The notes: generated by a model not told the origin, from the sequence alone. A stretch of DNA of 12,186 nt from CAYMSF01 sp964542255 (GCA_964542255.1 CAZITV010000059.1:1-12186); one strand, 5' to 3'; positions 1 through 7,408 are shown, numbered from the stretch's first letter. A program made the numbers and translations.

Positions 1-17
1 AGTTTTGCAATTACCTC
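1..17. repeat. Terminal fragment of dispersed palindromic element
   Basis: These 17 bases are identical to 3858-3874, the right end of the palindromic element upstream of the kinase gene. Identity stops at the same base in both places (after TTACCTC), which is what a true element boundary would give. The body of this copy would lie left of the window and cannot be seen. A 17-base match in 12 kb is unlikely by chance, but the fragment alone cannot prove a full copy. Confidence 0.6.
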
Positions 18-57
18 TGATAATTATTAAAAAATCAAGAATGGCCTATGGTGGTGG

Positions 58-85
58 TTGACTATTATTTAGAACTGACTAAATT
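58..85 (+). promoter_or_regulatory. Candidate sigma-70 promoter for the oxidoreductase pair
   Basis: TTGACT (58-63) matches the -35 consensus in 5 of 6 bases. TAAATT (80-85) matches the -10 in 4 of 6, with a 16-base spacer. Transcription would start near 92, giving a leader of about 84 bases that contains the palindrome at 104-120. The weak -10 keeps confidence low. Confidence 0.3.
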
Positions 86-103
86 AACAGATGACACAAA
101 GAG

Positions 104-120
104 TTTTTGACGGTCAAGAA
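104..120. promoter_or_regulatory. Palindromic operator candidate
   Basis: A 17-base palindrome centred on G112, with core TTGAC-G-GTCAA (107-117) and outer T/A pairs; only the 106/118 pair is mismatched. It lies just downstream of the candidate promoter and upstream of the first oxidoreductase gene, where a repressor would block transcription. Sugar-catabolic genes of this family are often controlled by local repressors, but no regulator gene is visible here and the cognate protein is unknown. Confidence 0.3.
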
Positions 121-175
121 CTCGGTACTCTAAAAGGATTACCCTAATTCGTTAATACTTCATCAGGAATTTCAT

Positions 176-1381
176 ATGGTAAATTTTGCATTAATTGGCG
201 TATCCGGATTCGGAGCCATACACTACGGTGATATACTAAGAGAATATAGTAACAAGCGAATTAATTTCGTCGCTGCAACTATTATCAACCAGGAAGAGGA
301 AGCTGAAAAATGCCAATTCCTGCGCAGCATCGGCACGGAAATCTTTGTTGATTATCGAACGATGCTGAATAAATATGCCGGCAGAATAGACGTATGCTGT
401 ATTCCTACCGGAATTGCACTTCATGCACCGATGGCTATTGCCGCATTGGAAGCGGGGGCTAATGTCCTACTGGAAAAACCTGCCGCAGCGACGGTTCAGG
501 ATATACAATTAATTCAAGATGCAGAAATCAAATATAAAAAATTCACCGCAGTTGGTTTTCAGCAGCTTTACCGACCGGAAATCATCCAGCTTAAAAAAGA
601 TTTAGTCGCTGGTTTAATCGGGAAAATAACTGAAATTAACTTCAAAGGTATCTGGCCTCGTGACTTAAAATATTATACCCGAAACAACTGGGCAGGGCGG
701 CTGCAGCAGAATAATTCATGGGTTTTGGATAGTCCGTTCAATAATGCGATGGCCCACCATATCATGATGTCCTGTTTTCTGGGTGGAGTTACTCTTGACA
801 CCGCAGTAACACCACTTGCCATCAAAGCAGAACTTTACCGCGCGAATAACATCGAGTCAGCAGATACAGCATCAATAATGCTTGATACGGCAGAAAATAT
901 CAATTGCCATTTCTCTCTTTCCCACGCCTCAAATCAAATGTTGGCCGATACAATTAATGTTATTGGCAAAAATGGCAGTATCACAATAATAAATAATAAA
1001 ATAACAATAAAAACCTCAATGAGCTGTGTTGATATTCCACTTGATACAGAAATAGTCAGAGCGCAACTGATGCAAGCCGTTGCCGCCAAAGCAGCAGGCG
1101 GTAATCAGTTCATTTGCACGTTAGGTTTAGCCAAAATTCATACGCTGTGTGTAAATGGTGCGCACGACTCATCTGTAATCAGCAATATTAATCCAGATTA
1201 TATATATCAAGAAAACACTGCCGACTCTACACTGGTGGCTGTTAAAGGTATCAATGATGCCGTTGAACAATCCATCAAACAACATAAAATGCTTAGCGAA
1301 ATCTGCCCGCAATGCTTCAAAGGCAACAGCCGAACCATCAACTTGCGAAACTATGCCAAGTTCCCGGGAGAACAACCATGA
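176..1381 (+). CDS. Gfo/Idh/MocA family NAD(P)-dependent oxidoreductase
   Basis: Predicted cytosolic dehydrogenase of 401 residues. An N-terminal Rossmann fold carries the dinucleotide loop G-V-S-G-F-G (residues 8-13). A stretch around residues 77-102 ends in the family hallmark E-K-P (100-102), whose lysine is normally catalytic. The C-terminal half is the substrate-binding alpha/beta domain; His194/His195 lie near where family members carry the conserved active-site histidine. Family members oxidise or reduce sugars, inositols or related polyols; the substrate cannot be read from the sequence. The ATG start is supported by AGGAA at 165-169, six bases upstream. The stop overlaps the next gene's start (ATGA), so the two are translationally coupled and may act on one substrate or form a complex. 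Base composition looks more AT-rich than the housekeeping genes further right, compatible with later acquisition. No signal peptide is seen. Confidence 0.9.
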   Translation: MVNFALIGVSGFGAIHYGDILREYSNKRINFVAATIINQEEEAEKCQFLRSIGTEIFVDYRTMLNKYAGRIDVCCIPTGIALHAPMAIAALEAGANVLLEKPAAATVQDIQLIQDAEIKYKKFTAVGFQQLYRPEIIQLKKDLVAGLIGKITEINFKGIWPRDLKYYTRNNWAGRLQQNNSWVLDSPFNNAMAHHIMMSCFLGGVTLDTAVTPLAIKAELYRANNIESADTASIMLDTAENINCHFSLSHASNQMLADTINVIGKNGSITIINNKITIKTSMSCVDIPLDTEIVRAQLMQAVAAKAAGGNQFICTLGLAKIHTLCVNGAHDSSVISNINPDYIYQENTADSTLVAVKGINDAVEQSIKQHKMLSEICPQCFKGNSRTINLRNYAKFPGEQP

Positions 1382-2376
1382 CCTTAAAAGCAGTCATTAT
1401 CGGTACCAGCGGCCATCATTACTATGCGATGCAAACGTTGAATGACAGGCGTGATGCAGTGCTTTGCGGTATTGCATCTGGAACAGATGGTGATTTGTCT
1501 TCGGATGCGGTAAATTCTATAACTGCAACTGCGCCAAGCCCCTGTTTTGCCTCATGGCAAAGAATGCTTGACGAGGTTAAGCCGGATATTGCAATTATTG
1601 GCACCAGGTTTGACCGCAATGGTGTAATCTCGCTCGAATGCTTAAATCGCGGCATTAACTGCTTTACAGAAAAAACAGTTGCACATAGCCTTGAATTATT
1701 AAATCAACTTAAGGAATCAGCAGCAGAAAATCATGTTAAAATTTTTGGTATGCACGGAATGCGCTATGAGCCGCATTTTTTTGCAGCGTATCAAGCAGTA
1801 AAAAGTGGTCTTATCGGCAGACCGAGTCTTTTTTTTGGGCAAAAATCATATTGTTTCGGTAATAATCGGCCTGACTTCTACAAACACCGCGATACATACG
1901 GCGGCACCATTCTTTGGGTTGGTATTCATGCCATTGACCTGAGTTACTGGATGATTGGGAACTGGGACAATGTGTCGGCATCACACAGTACTTCATCTAA
2001 TCACGGCTATCTTGATTGCGAGTCTCATAGTTCAATGTTAATAAATTTTGCTGACGGCGCGATTGGCAGTATTAATGCCGATTTTCTATTGCCCGGCAAA
2101 TTTGGTTCTCATGGCGACGACCAAATTCGTGTCGCAGGCGACCTTGGCTCCATTTGGGTACGTTCCGGGAAGGCCTATGCGGCAACACACGAATTACAAT
2201 CCTTTGAACTTCCATTAAAACCTGAAGCTAATTTTTTCAAAGATATTTGCGATGAAATCAGGGGTGCTGGAAAATGTTTAATATCAATGGAAGATACTTT
2301 TATGGTTTCCCATTTAGCTATTATCGCGCGGCAGGCTGCTGATAGCAAGACTAACATCAAAATCAAAGCACTATAA
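1378..2376 (+). CDS. Gfo/Idh/MocA family oxidoreductase, second of a pair
   Basis: Predicted oxidoreductase of 332 residues. The start is placed at ATG 1378 rather than the in-frame ATG at 1312. The later start overlaps the previous stop by ATGA, has GGGAG at 1366-1370 seven bases upstream, and puts the Rossmann strand (KAVIIG) at the N-terminus. The nucleotide loop is G9-T-S-G12-H-H, so the usual third glycine is missing. The E-K-P motif is E98-K99-T100. The C-terminal domain has the typical G-x-H-x-x-D motif (G182, H184, D187) after a GG pair, where the family places catalytic residues. It shares family but little obvious sequence with the upstream gene, suggesting functional specialisation rather than recent duplication. 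The substrate is unknown. It ends 40 bases before the convergent kinase gene; no clear terminator is seen in that gap. Confidence 0.9.
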   Translation: MTLKAVIIGTSGHHYYAMQTLNDRRDAVLCGIASGTDGDLSSDAVNSITATAPSPCFASWQRMLDEVKPDIAIIGTRFDRNGVISLECLNRGINCFTEKTVAHSLELLNQLKESAAENHVKIFGMHGMRYEPHFFAAYQAVKSGLIGRPSLFFGQKSYCFGNNRPDFYKHRDTYGGTILWVGIHAIDLSYWMIGNWDNVSASHSTSSNHGYLDCESHSSMLINFADGAIGSINADFLLPGKFGSHGDDQIRVAGDLGSIWVRSGKAYAATHELQSFELPLKPEANFFKDICDEIRGAGKCLISMEDTFMVSHLAIIARQAADSKTNIKIKAL

Positions 2377-2416
2377 CAAGCCCACAAAACTGTACAGATT
2401 AATTTTCCTGGACGGC

Positions 2417-3691
2417 TTACAAGATTAGCCGGTCATCGAGATACAATAATACCAGCCACAGACAGAGACCGAGCAGTACCGCCAAAGTAATCAGGAACAG
2501 CGATGCCAGCCAGTTACGGTTAATAAACAGATAAGTTTTTTTGATGGAACTGGCATCTTCAGCTTTAGGTGCGTAGCCGGCCAGGAAGGCGAAAATATCT
2601 TCACGCAGTTCATTGACCGTCTGATAGCGGTCATCAGCGTTACGGCTCATAGCTTTCAGCATTACTGCCTCGAGCGCGGCTGGAATTGGACGCCGTAATG
2701 CTTCAGGGTTTTTGGGAATTTCGATATTGCCGTGAATGGTTTCCATTAAGATATCTTTCAGCGGTTTGCCGGCCATCGGGCTTTCAAAGGTGAGAATAGT
2801 ATAGAGAATGGCGCCGAGGGCGTAGATATCGGAACGTTCGTCTTTGAACCGGTTTTGTCCAGCGGCCTGCTCTGGTGCCATATAGCCCGGGGTGCCTTTA
2901 GTGATACCGTCGATAGTAAATTGTTGAGATGATTTAGCCTGCGGCAAAGAGAAAAAGTCTTCTTCCGGCTCTTGTGATTCACGTTCGGGTTCACCGATAA
3001 ACCGCGCCAGTCCCCAGTCCAAAACCAACACCTCACCGAAGTCGCCAACGTGAATATTGTCCGGTTTTAAATCCAGATGGATTACCTGTTTGGAATGGGC
3101 AAATTCAATACCGTTGCAGATTTTCACAAAAATGCGCAGCAGTCTGGTCAGATCATATTCTTTTAAGGTACGATAGTCATCCTCACGCATTTTGCGGATA
3201 ATGTCCGCGAGACTTTGACCACGCAGCAATTTCATCGTAAAATATGGTGAGCCGGATGTATCCACGCCGATATCGTGCACCGGGACGATATTCGGGTGTT
3301 CCAGTCTGGCGGTGATTCTAGCTTCTTGAATAAACCGGTTAACATCTTCCTGCGGCCGGTCTTCGGCATCGGGGATAATAGCCATGGCGACGTGGCGGGT
3401 GGTGTCTTTGTCCTTCACCTGCATTACTGCCTTCATTCCTCCAAAGCCGACACTGCGGACGAATTTGTATTTGCCGCCGGGTTTTAAGGTAAGCTGGGCT
3501 ATTTCGGCATTATTGGCAGTAATTTCCGCCTGGTCTGAAATGATGCTGCCGCCGCCGTCGGTAACGGAGCTTTCCATTACGACGGTTTTAGTATTTAAAT
3601 CCGCGTCATAGGTGCCGACATCCAATGTCGCCTCATTGAGCAGATGCTCTTTGAGTTCATCTATATTCTGAGTTGGTGTCTTATCTGCCAT
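2417..3691 (-). CDS. Tail-anchored Ser/Thr protein kinase with WNK-like lysine arrangement
   Basis: A 424-residue Hanks-type kinase. Residues 1-74 are a hydrophilic, Thr-rich leader; the kinase domain spans about 75-372. Visible motifs are the glycine loop G82-F-G-G-M-K87-A-V, alpha-C Glu123, the catalytic loop H205-L-D207-L-K-P-D-N212 (HLD instead of HRD), D225-W-G in place of DFG, and GTPGYMAPE (266-274). The beta-3 VAxK motif reads V101-A-M-A104, so the usual ATP-anchoring lysine is absent; Lys87 in the glycine loop may replace it, as in eukaryotic WNK kinases. The D225-E274 segment is long, with an acidic insert. One hydrophobic helix (about 394-417) precedes a seven-residue tail, so the kinase faces the cytosol and has no outer sensor domain. 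Asp207, Asn212 and Asp225 argue that it is active rather than a pseudokinase. The SD (AGAA) is weak. The substrate is unknown; the FHA protein at 7747 is a candidate partner by inference. Confidence 0.9.
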   Translation of the reverse strand: MADKTPTQNIDELKEHLLNEATLDVGTYDADLNTKTVVMESSVTDGGGSIISDQAEITANNAEIAQLTLKPGGKYKFVRSVGFGGMKAVMQVKDKDTTRHVAMAIIPDAEDRPQEDVNRFIQEARITARLEHPNIVPVHDIGVDTSGSPYFTMKLLRGQSLADIIRKMREDDYRTLKEYDLTRLLRIFVKICNGIEFAHSKQVIHLDLKPDNIHVGDFGEVLVLDWGLARFIGEPERESQEPEEDFFSLPQAKSSQQFTIDGITKGTPGYMAPEQAAGQNRFKDERSDIYALGAILYTILTFESPMAGKPLKDILMETIHGNIEIPKNPEALRRPIPAALEAVMLKAMSRNADDRYQTVNELREDIFAFLAGYAPKAEDASSIKKTYLFINRNWLASLFLITLAVLLGLCLWLVLLYLDDRLIL

Positions 3692-3721
3692 ATTATTCTT
3701 TTGTAAAAATGCCTAACCTTA

Positions 3722-3874
3722 GAGCTAATTTCAAAACTCTTTTTAGAATTTTGCGTTTTTTTGAGTTTTTGGCGACTTAAGTTCATCAAGCGTAACGCTG
3801 CTACGCTTGATTTCGTTTAAAATCGTCAAAAACCCCTGCAAAACATCAATTCAAAATAGTTTTGCAATTACCTC
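3722..3874. repeat. 153-bp imperfect palindromic element, MITE-like
   Basis: Both halves are 73 bases around a 7-base centre. The inner stem TCAAGCGTA / TACGCTTGA (3786-3794 / 3802-3810) is perfect. The outer 17 bases of each end match at 14 positions (GAGCTAATTTCAAAACT at the left; GAGGTAATTGCAAAACT for the right end reverse-complemented). Between them the arms share TTTTTG-x-CGA and A/T-rich stretches with small indels. It holds no coding sequence. Its right end recurs at positions 1-17, so it is dispersed. It fills most of the space between the clpX terminator and the kinase start, so the kinase promoter must lie in it, beside it, or beyond it. No target-site duplication is obvious. It is either a non-autonomous transposable element or a REP/BIME-like structured repeat. 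Confidence 0.7.
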
Positions 3875-3888
3875 CTTATACTGATACC

Positions 3889-3902
3889 ATGTGTTCACAC
3901 AT
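3889..3902. promoter_or_regulatory. Small palindrome ATGTGTTCACACAT
   Basis: A 14-base palindrome with perfect 6-base arms (ATGTGT/ACACAT) around TC. It lies between the palindromic element and the clpX terminator, upstream of the kinase gene. It could be a regulator site for the kinase, but no convincing promoter hexamers accompany it. The rest of this 314-base spacer (3692-4005) contains only the 153-bp element and the clpX terminator. Confidence 0.2.
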
Positions 3903-3939
3903 AAATCGGTACCACATACAATATCCAAACCGTATCCGG

Positions 3940-3985
3940 CATAAAAAACAATAGCGGACTGACATCTTGAAAACGCCAGTCCGCT
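3940..3985 (-). terminator. Intrinsic terminator of the tig-clpP-clpX operon
   Basis: Read on the minus strand, a perfect 9-bp stem (AGCGGACTG / CAGTCCGCT, 3977-3985 with 3953-3961) with a 15-base loop is followed within a few bases by TTGTTTTTTAT. It starts 20 bases after the clpX stop. Stem plus T-run is the standard Rho-independent form, and it separates clpX from the downstream kinase gene on the same strand. Confidence 0.8.
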
Positions 3986-4005
3986 TAAAAGTTATTTTTC
4001 AGCTG

Positions 4006-5298
4006 TCAACGTTTCCGTGTGCTATTTTTTTTTATTTGCGGTGTTGATTCACCTCTGACGACCGCGCCGGTAATTAAGCATTCACAAGCCGCGTCCATAG
4101 AAGGCACTGAGAACATAAACTCGAGCATCAGCGACTCCAGGATTGAACGCAGTCCGCGTGCTCCGGTGCCCTTAATTACAGCGGCATCAGCGAGTGCGTC
4201 AATGGCATCCTGGTCGAACTCTAATTTAACATTTTCCATTGCCATCAGCTTTTGATATTGTTTTACCAAGGCATTTTTGGGTTCGGTGAGAATCCGCACC
4301 AAATCTGGTTTGCTGAGCGGTTCAAGATTGGCAATGACTGGAAGCCTGCCGACAAATTCCGGAATCAAACCGAAACGAATCAAGTCTTCAGGTTCATACT
4401 GTGAAAATGGCTGATTGATATTTTTTGGAGTATCGGCTTCTTGCCCGTGATGTTTGAATCCCAGCACCTGCTTGCCGACCCGGCGCTGCAGAATTTTGTC
4501 TAATCCGACAAAAGCACCTCCGCAAATAAAAAGGATATTGGTCGTATCAATTTGAATATAATCCTGATTAGGATGTTTTCTGCCGCCTTTGGGCGGAACA
4601 TTGGCAACAGTGCCTTCCAAAATTTTTAGCAGTGCCTGTTGAACGCCTTCACCGGACACATCACGAGTGATGGATACGTTTTCAGTTTTACGTGCGATTT
4701 TGTCAATTTCATCAACATAGACAATACCTATTTTAGATCTTTCCACGTCAAAATCGGCATTTTGAATCAATCGCAGGAGAATATTTTCAACGTCCTCGCC
4801 AACGTATCCGGCTTCAGTCAAAGTAGTGGCATCGCAAATACAAAACGGCACATCCAGCAGTTTTGCAAGTGTTTTTGCCAGCAGGGTTTTGCCGGATCCG
4901 GTAGGTCCGATAAGCAGTACATTGCTTTTTTCAATTTCAACGCCGTCCAAACCATCGGAATCTGGATTATGAGCCAACTGCAACTGCAGACGCTTATAGT
5001 GATTGTGCACGGCGACAGATAAATATTTTTTTGCTTGTTCCTGACCAATAACAAATTTATCCAGTTCAGCCTTGATTGCCGCCGGTTTGGGCACGCGCAG
5101 CGCGGCGACCGGGTTTTTCGGCGCCGGTTCGATAGCAGATGTTTTGCCATCTTTTCGGTAAAGGTCATGACACGTGGCAACACAGGCGCGGCAGATTGTC
5201 GCTCCTGCCGGGCTGGTAATAAGTTGCCCCACTTCCGGGCTGTCGGCGTGACGCCCGCAGAAGGAACACCGCAACGGATGATTAATTCTTTTTGCCAT
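4006..5298 (-). CDS. clpX: ATP-dependent Clp protease ATP-binding subunit ClpX
   Basis: AAA+ unfoldase that recognises tagged substrates, unfolds them and feeds them to ClpP in the cytosol. The 430 residues are normal length. The N-terminal zinc-binding domain has C11-x2-C14 and C36-x2-C39; the 21 residues between the pairs are three more than in E. coli ClpX. The AAA+ core shows Walker A GPTGSGKT (131-138), pore-loop GYVG (164-167), Walker B with D196-E197, the RKH pore loop (240-242), an arginine finger in FVGRLP (315-320) and the sensor-2 motif GTGARGLRS (377-385). The IGF loop that docks on ClpP reads L279-G-F281. It follows clpP by 29 bases and is last in the tig-clpP-clpX operon, ending at a clear terminator. 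The ribosome-binding site is weak (AAGAAAG), so coupling to clpP translation is likely. Confidence 0.98.
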   Translation of the reverse strand: MAKRINHPLRCSFCGRHADSPEVGQLITSPAGATICRACVATCHDLYRKDGKTSAIEPAPKNPVAALRVPKPAAIKAELDKFVIGQEQAKKYLSVAVHNHYKRLQLQLAHNPDSDGLDGVEIEKSNVLLIGPTGSGKTLLAKTLAKLLDVPFCICDATTLTEAGYVGEDVENILLRLIQNADFDVERSKIGIVYVDEIDKIARKTENVSITRDVSGEGVQQALLKILEGTVANVPPKGGRKHPNQDYIQIDTTNILFICGGAFVGLDKILQRRVGKQVLGFKHHGQEADTPKNINQPFSQYEPEDLIRFGLIPEFVGRLPVIANLEPLSKPDLVRILTEPKNALVKQYQKLMAMENVKLEFDQDAIDALADAAVIKGTGARGLRSILESLMLEFMFSVPSMDAACECLITGAVVRGESTPQIKKNSTRKR

Positions 5299-5327
5299 GC
5301 TTTTTAACTTTCTTAATTCTTTTCGGT

Positions 5328-5927
5328 TTACTTGGCGGCGGCAATGCCAACGACATTATCGACCAGTCCATAAGTCTTGGCCTCTTCTGCCGACATAAAG
5401 AAGTCGCGGTCAGTATCAGTTTCAATGCGCGACAAATCCTGCCCTGTATGTTTAGACAAAATTTGATTCAGCATTGACCGCAGGCGTAAAATTTCTTTGG
5501 CTTGAATATTGATGTCGGCGGCAGTGCCTTCGGCTCCACCCCAAGGCTGATGTATCATAATTCTGGCATTGGGCAGCGCATAGCGTTTGCCCGGCGAGCC
5601 AGCGGCAAGCAATACCGCGCCCATGCTGGCGGCTTGACCGATACAATAAGTTTTCACCGGACAGGAGATAACCTGCATCGTGTCATAGATAGCCAGTCCT
5701 GCGGTAATCGAACCACCCGGGCTATTGATATATAAGTCTATCTCTTTTTTGGGGTCTTCAGACTGCAAAAAGAGCAATTGCGCGACAATCAGATTGGAAA
5801 CTGTGTCATCAACCGGAGTACCAAGCAGAATAATGCGGTCTTTCAGTAACCTGGAATAGATATCATAACCGCGCTCGCCGTTGCCGGTTTGCTCGACTAC
5901 CATTGGTACCAAAACTGAATTTTTCAC
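5328..5927 (-). CDS. clpP: ATP-dependent Clp protease proteolytic subunit ClpP
   Basis: Serine peptidase that forms the double-heptamer degradation chamber docked by ClpX. The 199 residues are typical of bacterial ClpP. The catalytic serine is in GQAASMGAV (Ser101), the histidine in MIHQPWGG (His126), and the aspartate in the DTDRD motif (171-175). The start is GTG at 5927, supported by AAGGAG at 5936-5941, eight bases upstream; the resulting N-terminus (KNSVLVPMVVEQTGNGERGY after Met) fits the conserved family start. It lies 37 bases after tig and 29 before clpX, the widely conserved order. All catalytic residues are intact. Confidence 0.98.
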   Translation of the reverse strand: MKNSVLVPMVVEQTGNGERGYDIYSRLLKDRIILLGTPVDDTVSNLIVAQLLFLQSEDPKKEIDLYINSPGGSITAGLAIYDTMQVISCPVKTYCIGQAASMGAVLLAAGSPGKRYALPNARIMIHQPWGGAEGTAADINIQAKEILRLRSMLNQILSKHTGQDLSRIETDTDRDFFMSAEEAKTYGLVDNVVGIAAAK

Positions 5928-5964
5928 GCTAAAGACTCCTTATTTAATCTGTTAAAAAACTGGA

Positions 5965-7296
5965 TTAAGCACCTGCTTTGACATTGATGGTAGTGTTTTG
6001 CGCCAGCATTTTTTTGACTTTGTCGGCGATGACGTATTTTTCCATATCCACCAAGTCGTCTTCAGACATATTTTTAGCCAAATCTTTATAATTTTTGCCG
6101 TACATTTTTGCCATCATTTTTAACTGATCTTCCATTTCCTTGCCGGTAACGGAGATTTTTTCACTGCGGGCTATTTCACCGATAATCAAGTTATGCCGGA
6201 CGAATTCGGCGGCAGTTTTGGCCGCCTGCTGGCGAATTGCTTCAATTTCATCTTTGATATTCTTGGCATCTTCTTCGCTTTTTACTTTTTCGCTAACAAT
6301 TTGACGGATAAATTTATTGGTAGCAGATTCGAGCAGAACTTCCGGCAAGTGGAAGATACCAATGGCTTCGGACAGCTGCTTATAAACTACGTCAAACACC
6401 TCATCGCCGCGGCGCGATTCTTTTTCTTTGAGAACCATGTCTTTAATGGTTCCACGGAGCTCATCCATATTGGCAACTTTAAAATGTCCGCAGAGCTCTT
6501 CATCCGAAGTCTGGGATTGGCGCTGAATATCTAAAACTTTTATTTTATAGTTGATAGTTGCACCGGCAAGTTCTTTATCTTTCCAATCAGCGGGAAAAAC
6601 CGCAACGACGTCATACTCTTTATCTTTTTCCGCGCCGGTCAATGCTTCTATCGCGCCGGGGATAACTACCGGAGGAGTCTTCAGCCATAACCAGTTGCTG
6701 TCCGAGCAGACTTGACGTTTTAATGATGCGGAGGCGTTGTCCGGCAGTGCGAAATCAGAGGTGTAAGAAACTTTCAGCATATCTTCAGCCTGGGCAGCGC
6801 CTTCAACTGTGACATAACGATAACCTGCCTGGCGCATATAATCCAAACGCTGATTAACCTCTTCATCAGATGCCTGAACCGGGGCCAGCTCGACGGTTAA
6901 ACCTTTGTACTGCGGTAACGTGATAGACGGATTGTAATATACTGTCAAATCAAATTTATACTCAGCTCCGAGTTCAACTTTTGAAACACCGTTTTTCTCG
7001 GTGACGCCTATAACTTTATCTTTATCATCACCAATCGCCTTTTGTACGGCAGTGGAAACGATATGTTTTTTCAGTTCTTCTTTCACGTCTTCGGTGTATT
7101 TTGTTTGAATGATGCTTGCCGGTGCTTTGCCTTTGCGGAATCCCGGGATAACGACGGAATTGGCAAACATGCGCAGCACTTTACTGGTTTCTGCAGTGAC
7201 AGCTTCCTGATCTATTACAAAACTGTATTTGCGCTCACATGGATTAATCTGTTCAAACGTCATTGTCAACTTGTCTTTGAGTTCAACTTTAGCCAT
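5965..7296 (-). CDS. tig: Trigger factor, ribosome-associated chaperone
   Basis: Chaperone that docks at the ribosomal exit tunnel and shelters nascent chains. The 443 residues are close to the usual length. The N-terminal domain contains the ribosome-docking loop G52-F-R-K-G-K-A-P59. Around residues 165-258 lies an FKBP-type prolyl-isomerase-like domain, recognisable by VIPGAIEALTGAEKDKEYDV (211-230) and VFPADW. Its first half is divergent: where E. coli has a DFTG-type segment it has YTSDFALPDNA and a Trp-rich patch (NWLWL, 201-205), so isomerase activity may be altered or lost. A helical C-terminal chaperone domain follows (about 262-430). The start is ATG 7296 with GCAGGCAGG about 7 bases upstream. 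It is first of tig-clpP-clpX; a candidate promoter lies at 7444-7472 and a terminator-like hairpin lies between them. Confidence 0.97.
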   Translation of the reverse strand: MAKVELKDKLTMTFEQINPCERKYSFVIDQEAVTAETSKVLRMFANSVVIPGFRKGKAPASIIQTKYTEDVKEELKKHIVSTAVQKAIGDDKDKVIGVTEKNGVSKVELGAEYKFDLTVYYNPSITLPQYKGLTVELAPVQASDEEVNQRLDYMRQAGYRYVTVEGAAQAEDMLKVSYTSDFALPDNASASLKRQVCSDSNWLWLKTPPVVIPGAIEALTGAEKDKEYDVVAVFPADWKDKELAGATINYKIKVLDIQRQSQTSDEELCGHFKVANMDELRGTIKDMVLKEKESRRGDEVFDVVYKQLSEAIGIFHLPEVLLESATNKFIRQIVSEKVKSEEDAKNIKDEIEAIRQQAAKTAAEFVRHNLIIGEIARSEKISVTGKEMEDQLKMMAKMYGKNYKDLAKNMSEDDLVDMEKYVIADKVKKMLAQNTTINVKAGA

Positions 7297-7391
7297 TTTC
7301 TACCTGCCTGCTTAATTTATAAATATTGAGCTGATTTTAAACACATTATTTGACCAGCCCGATTGTGAAACTACCCGCTAAAAACAAAATT

Positions 7392-7408
7392 TCGGCTAAA
7401 GCAGCCGA
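7392..7408 (-). promoter_or_regulatory. Terminator-like hairpin in the tig leader
   Basis: TCGGCT / AGCCGA (7392-7397 with 7403-7408) form a perfect 6-bp stem with a 5-base loop. On the minus strand the stem is followed by AATTTTGTTTTTAG, a T-rich tract like that of an intrinsic terminator. It lies about 95 bases upstream of tig. If transcription starts near 7436 it is in the tig leader and could attenuate the operon. No leader peptide or known riboswitch is recognised. Confidence 0.4.

Noticed and set aside
91..147. 18-codon frame (MTQRVFDGQELGTLKGLP) ahead of the first oxidoreductase
   Set aside because: No ribosome-binding site precedes it, it covers the operator-like palindrome, and an 18-codon frame is expected by chance. 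It could be a leader peptide only if conserved.
1312..1377. 22-codon N-terminal extension of the second oxidoreductase
   Set aside because: The extension lies inside the upstream gene, has no RBS, and would put residues before the Rossmann strand; ATG 1378 has RBS and ATGA coupling.
2417..3691. Calling the kinase a dead pseudokinase because VAxK is missing
   Set aside because: The catalytic Asp, Asn and metal-binding Asp are all present, and a loop lysine is in the position that rescues WNK kinases.
3871..3877. Strong Shine-Dalgarno-like AAGGAGG on the minus strand at the element edge
   Set aside because: No start codon at proper spacing opens a frame of meaningful length; the bases fall on the element boundary by chance.
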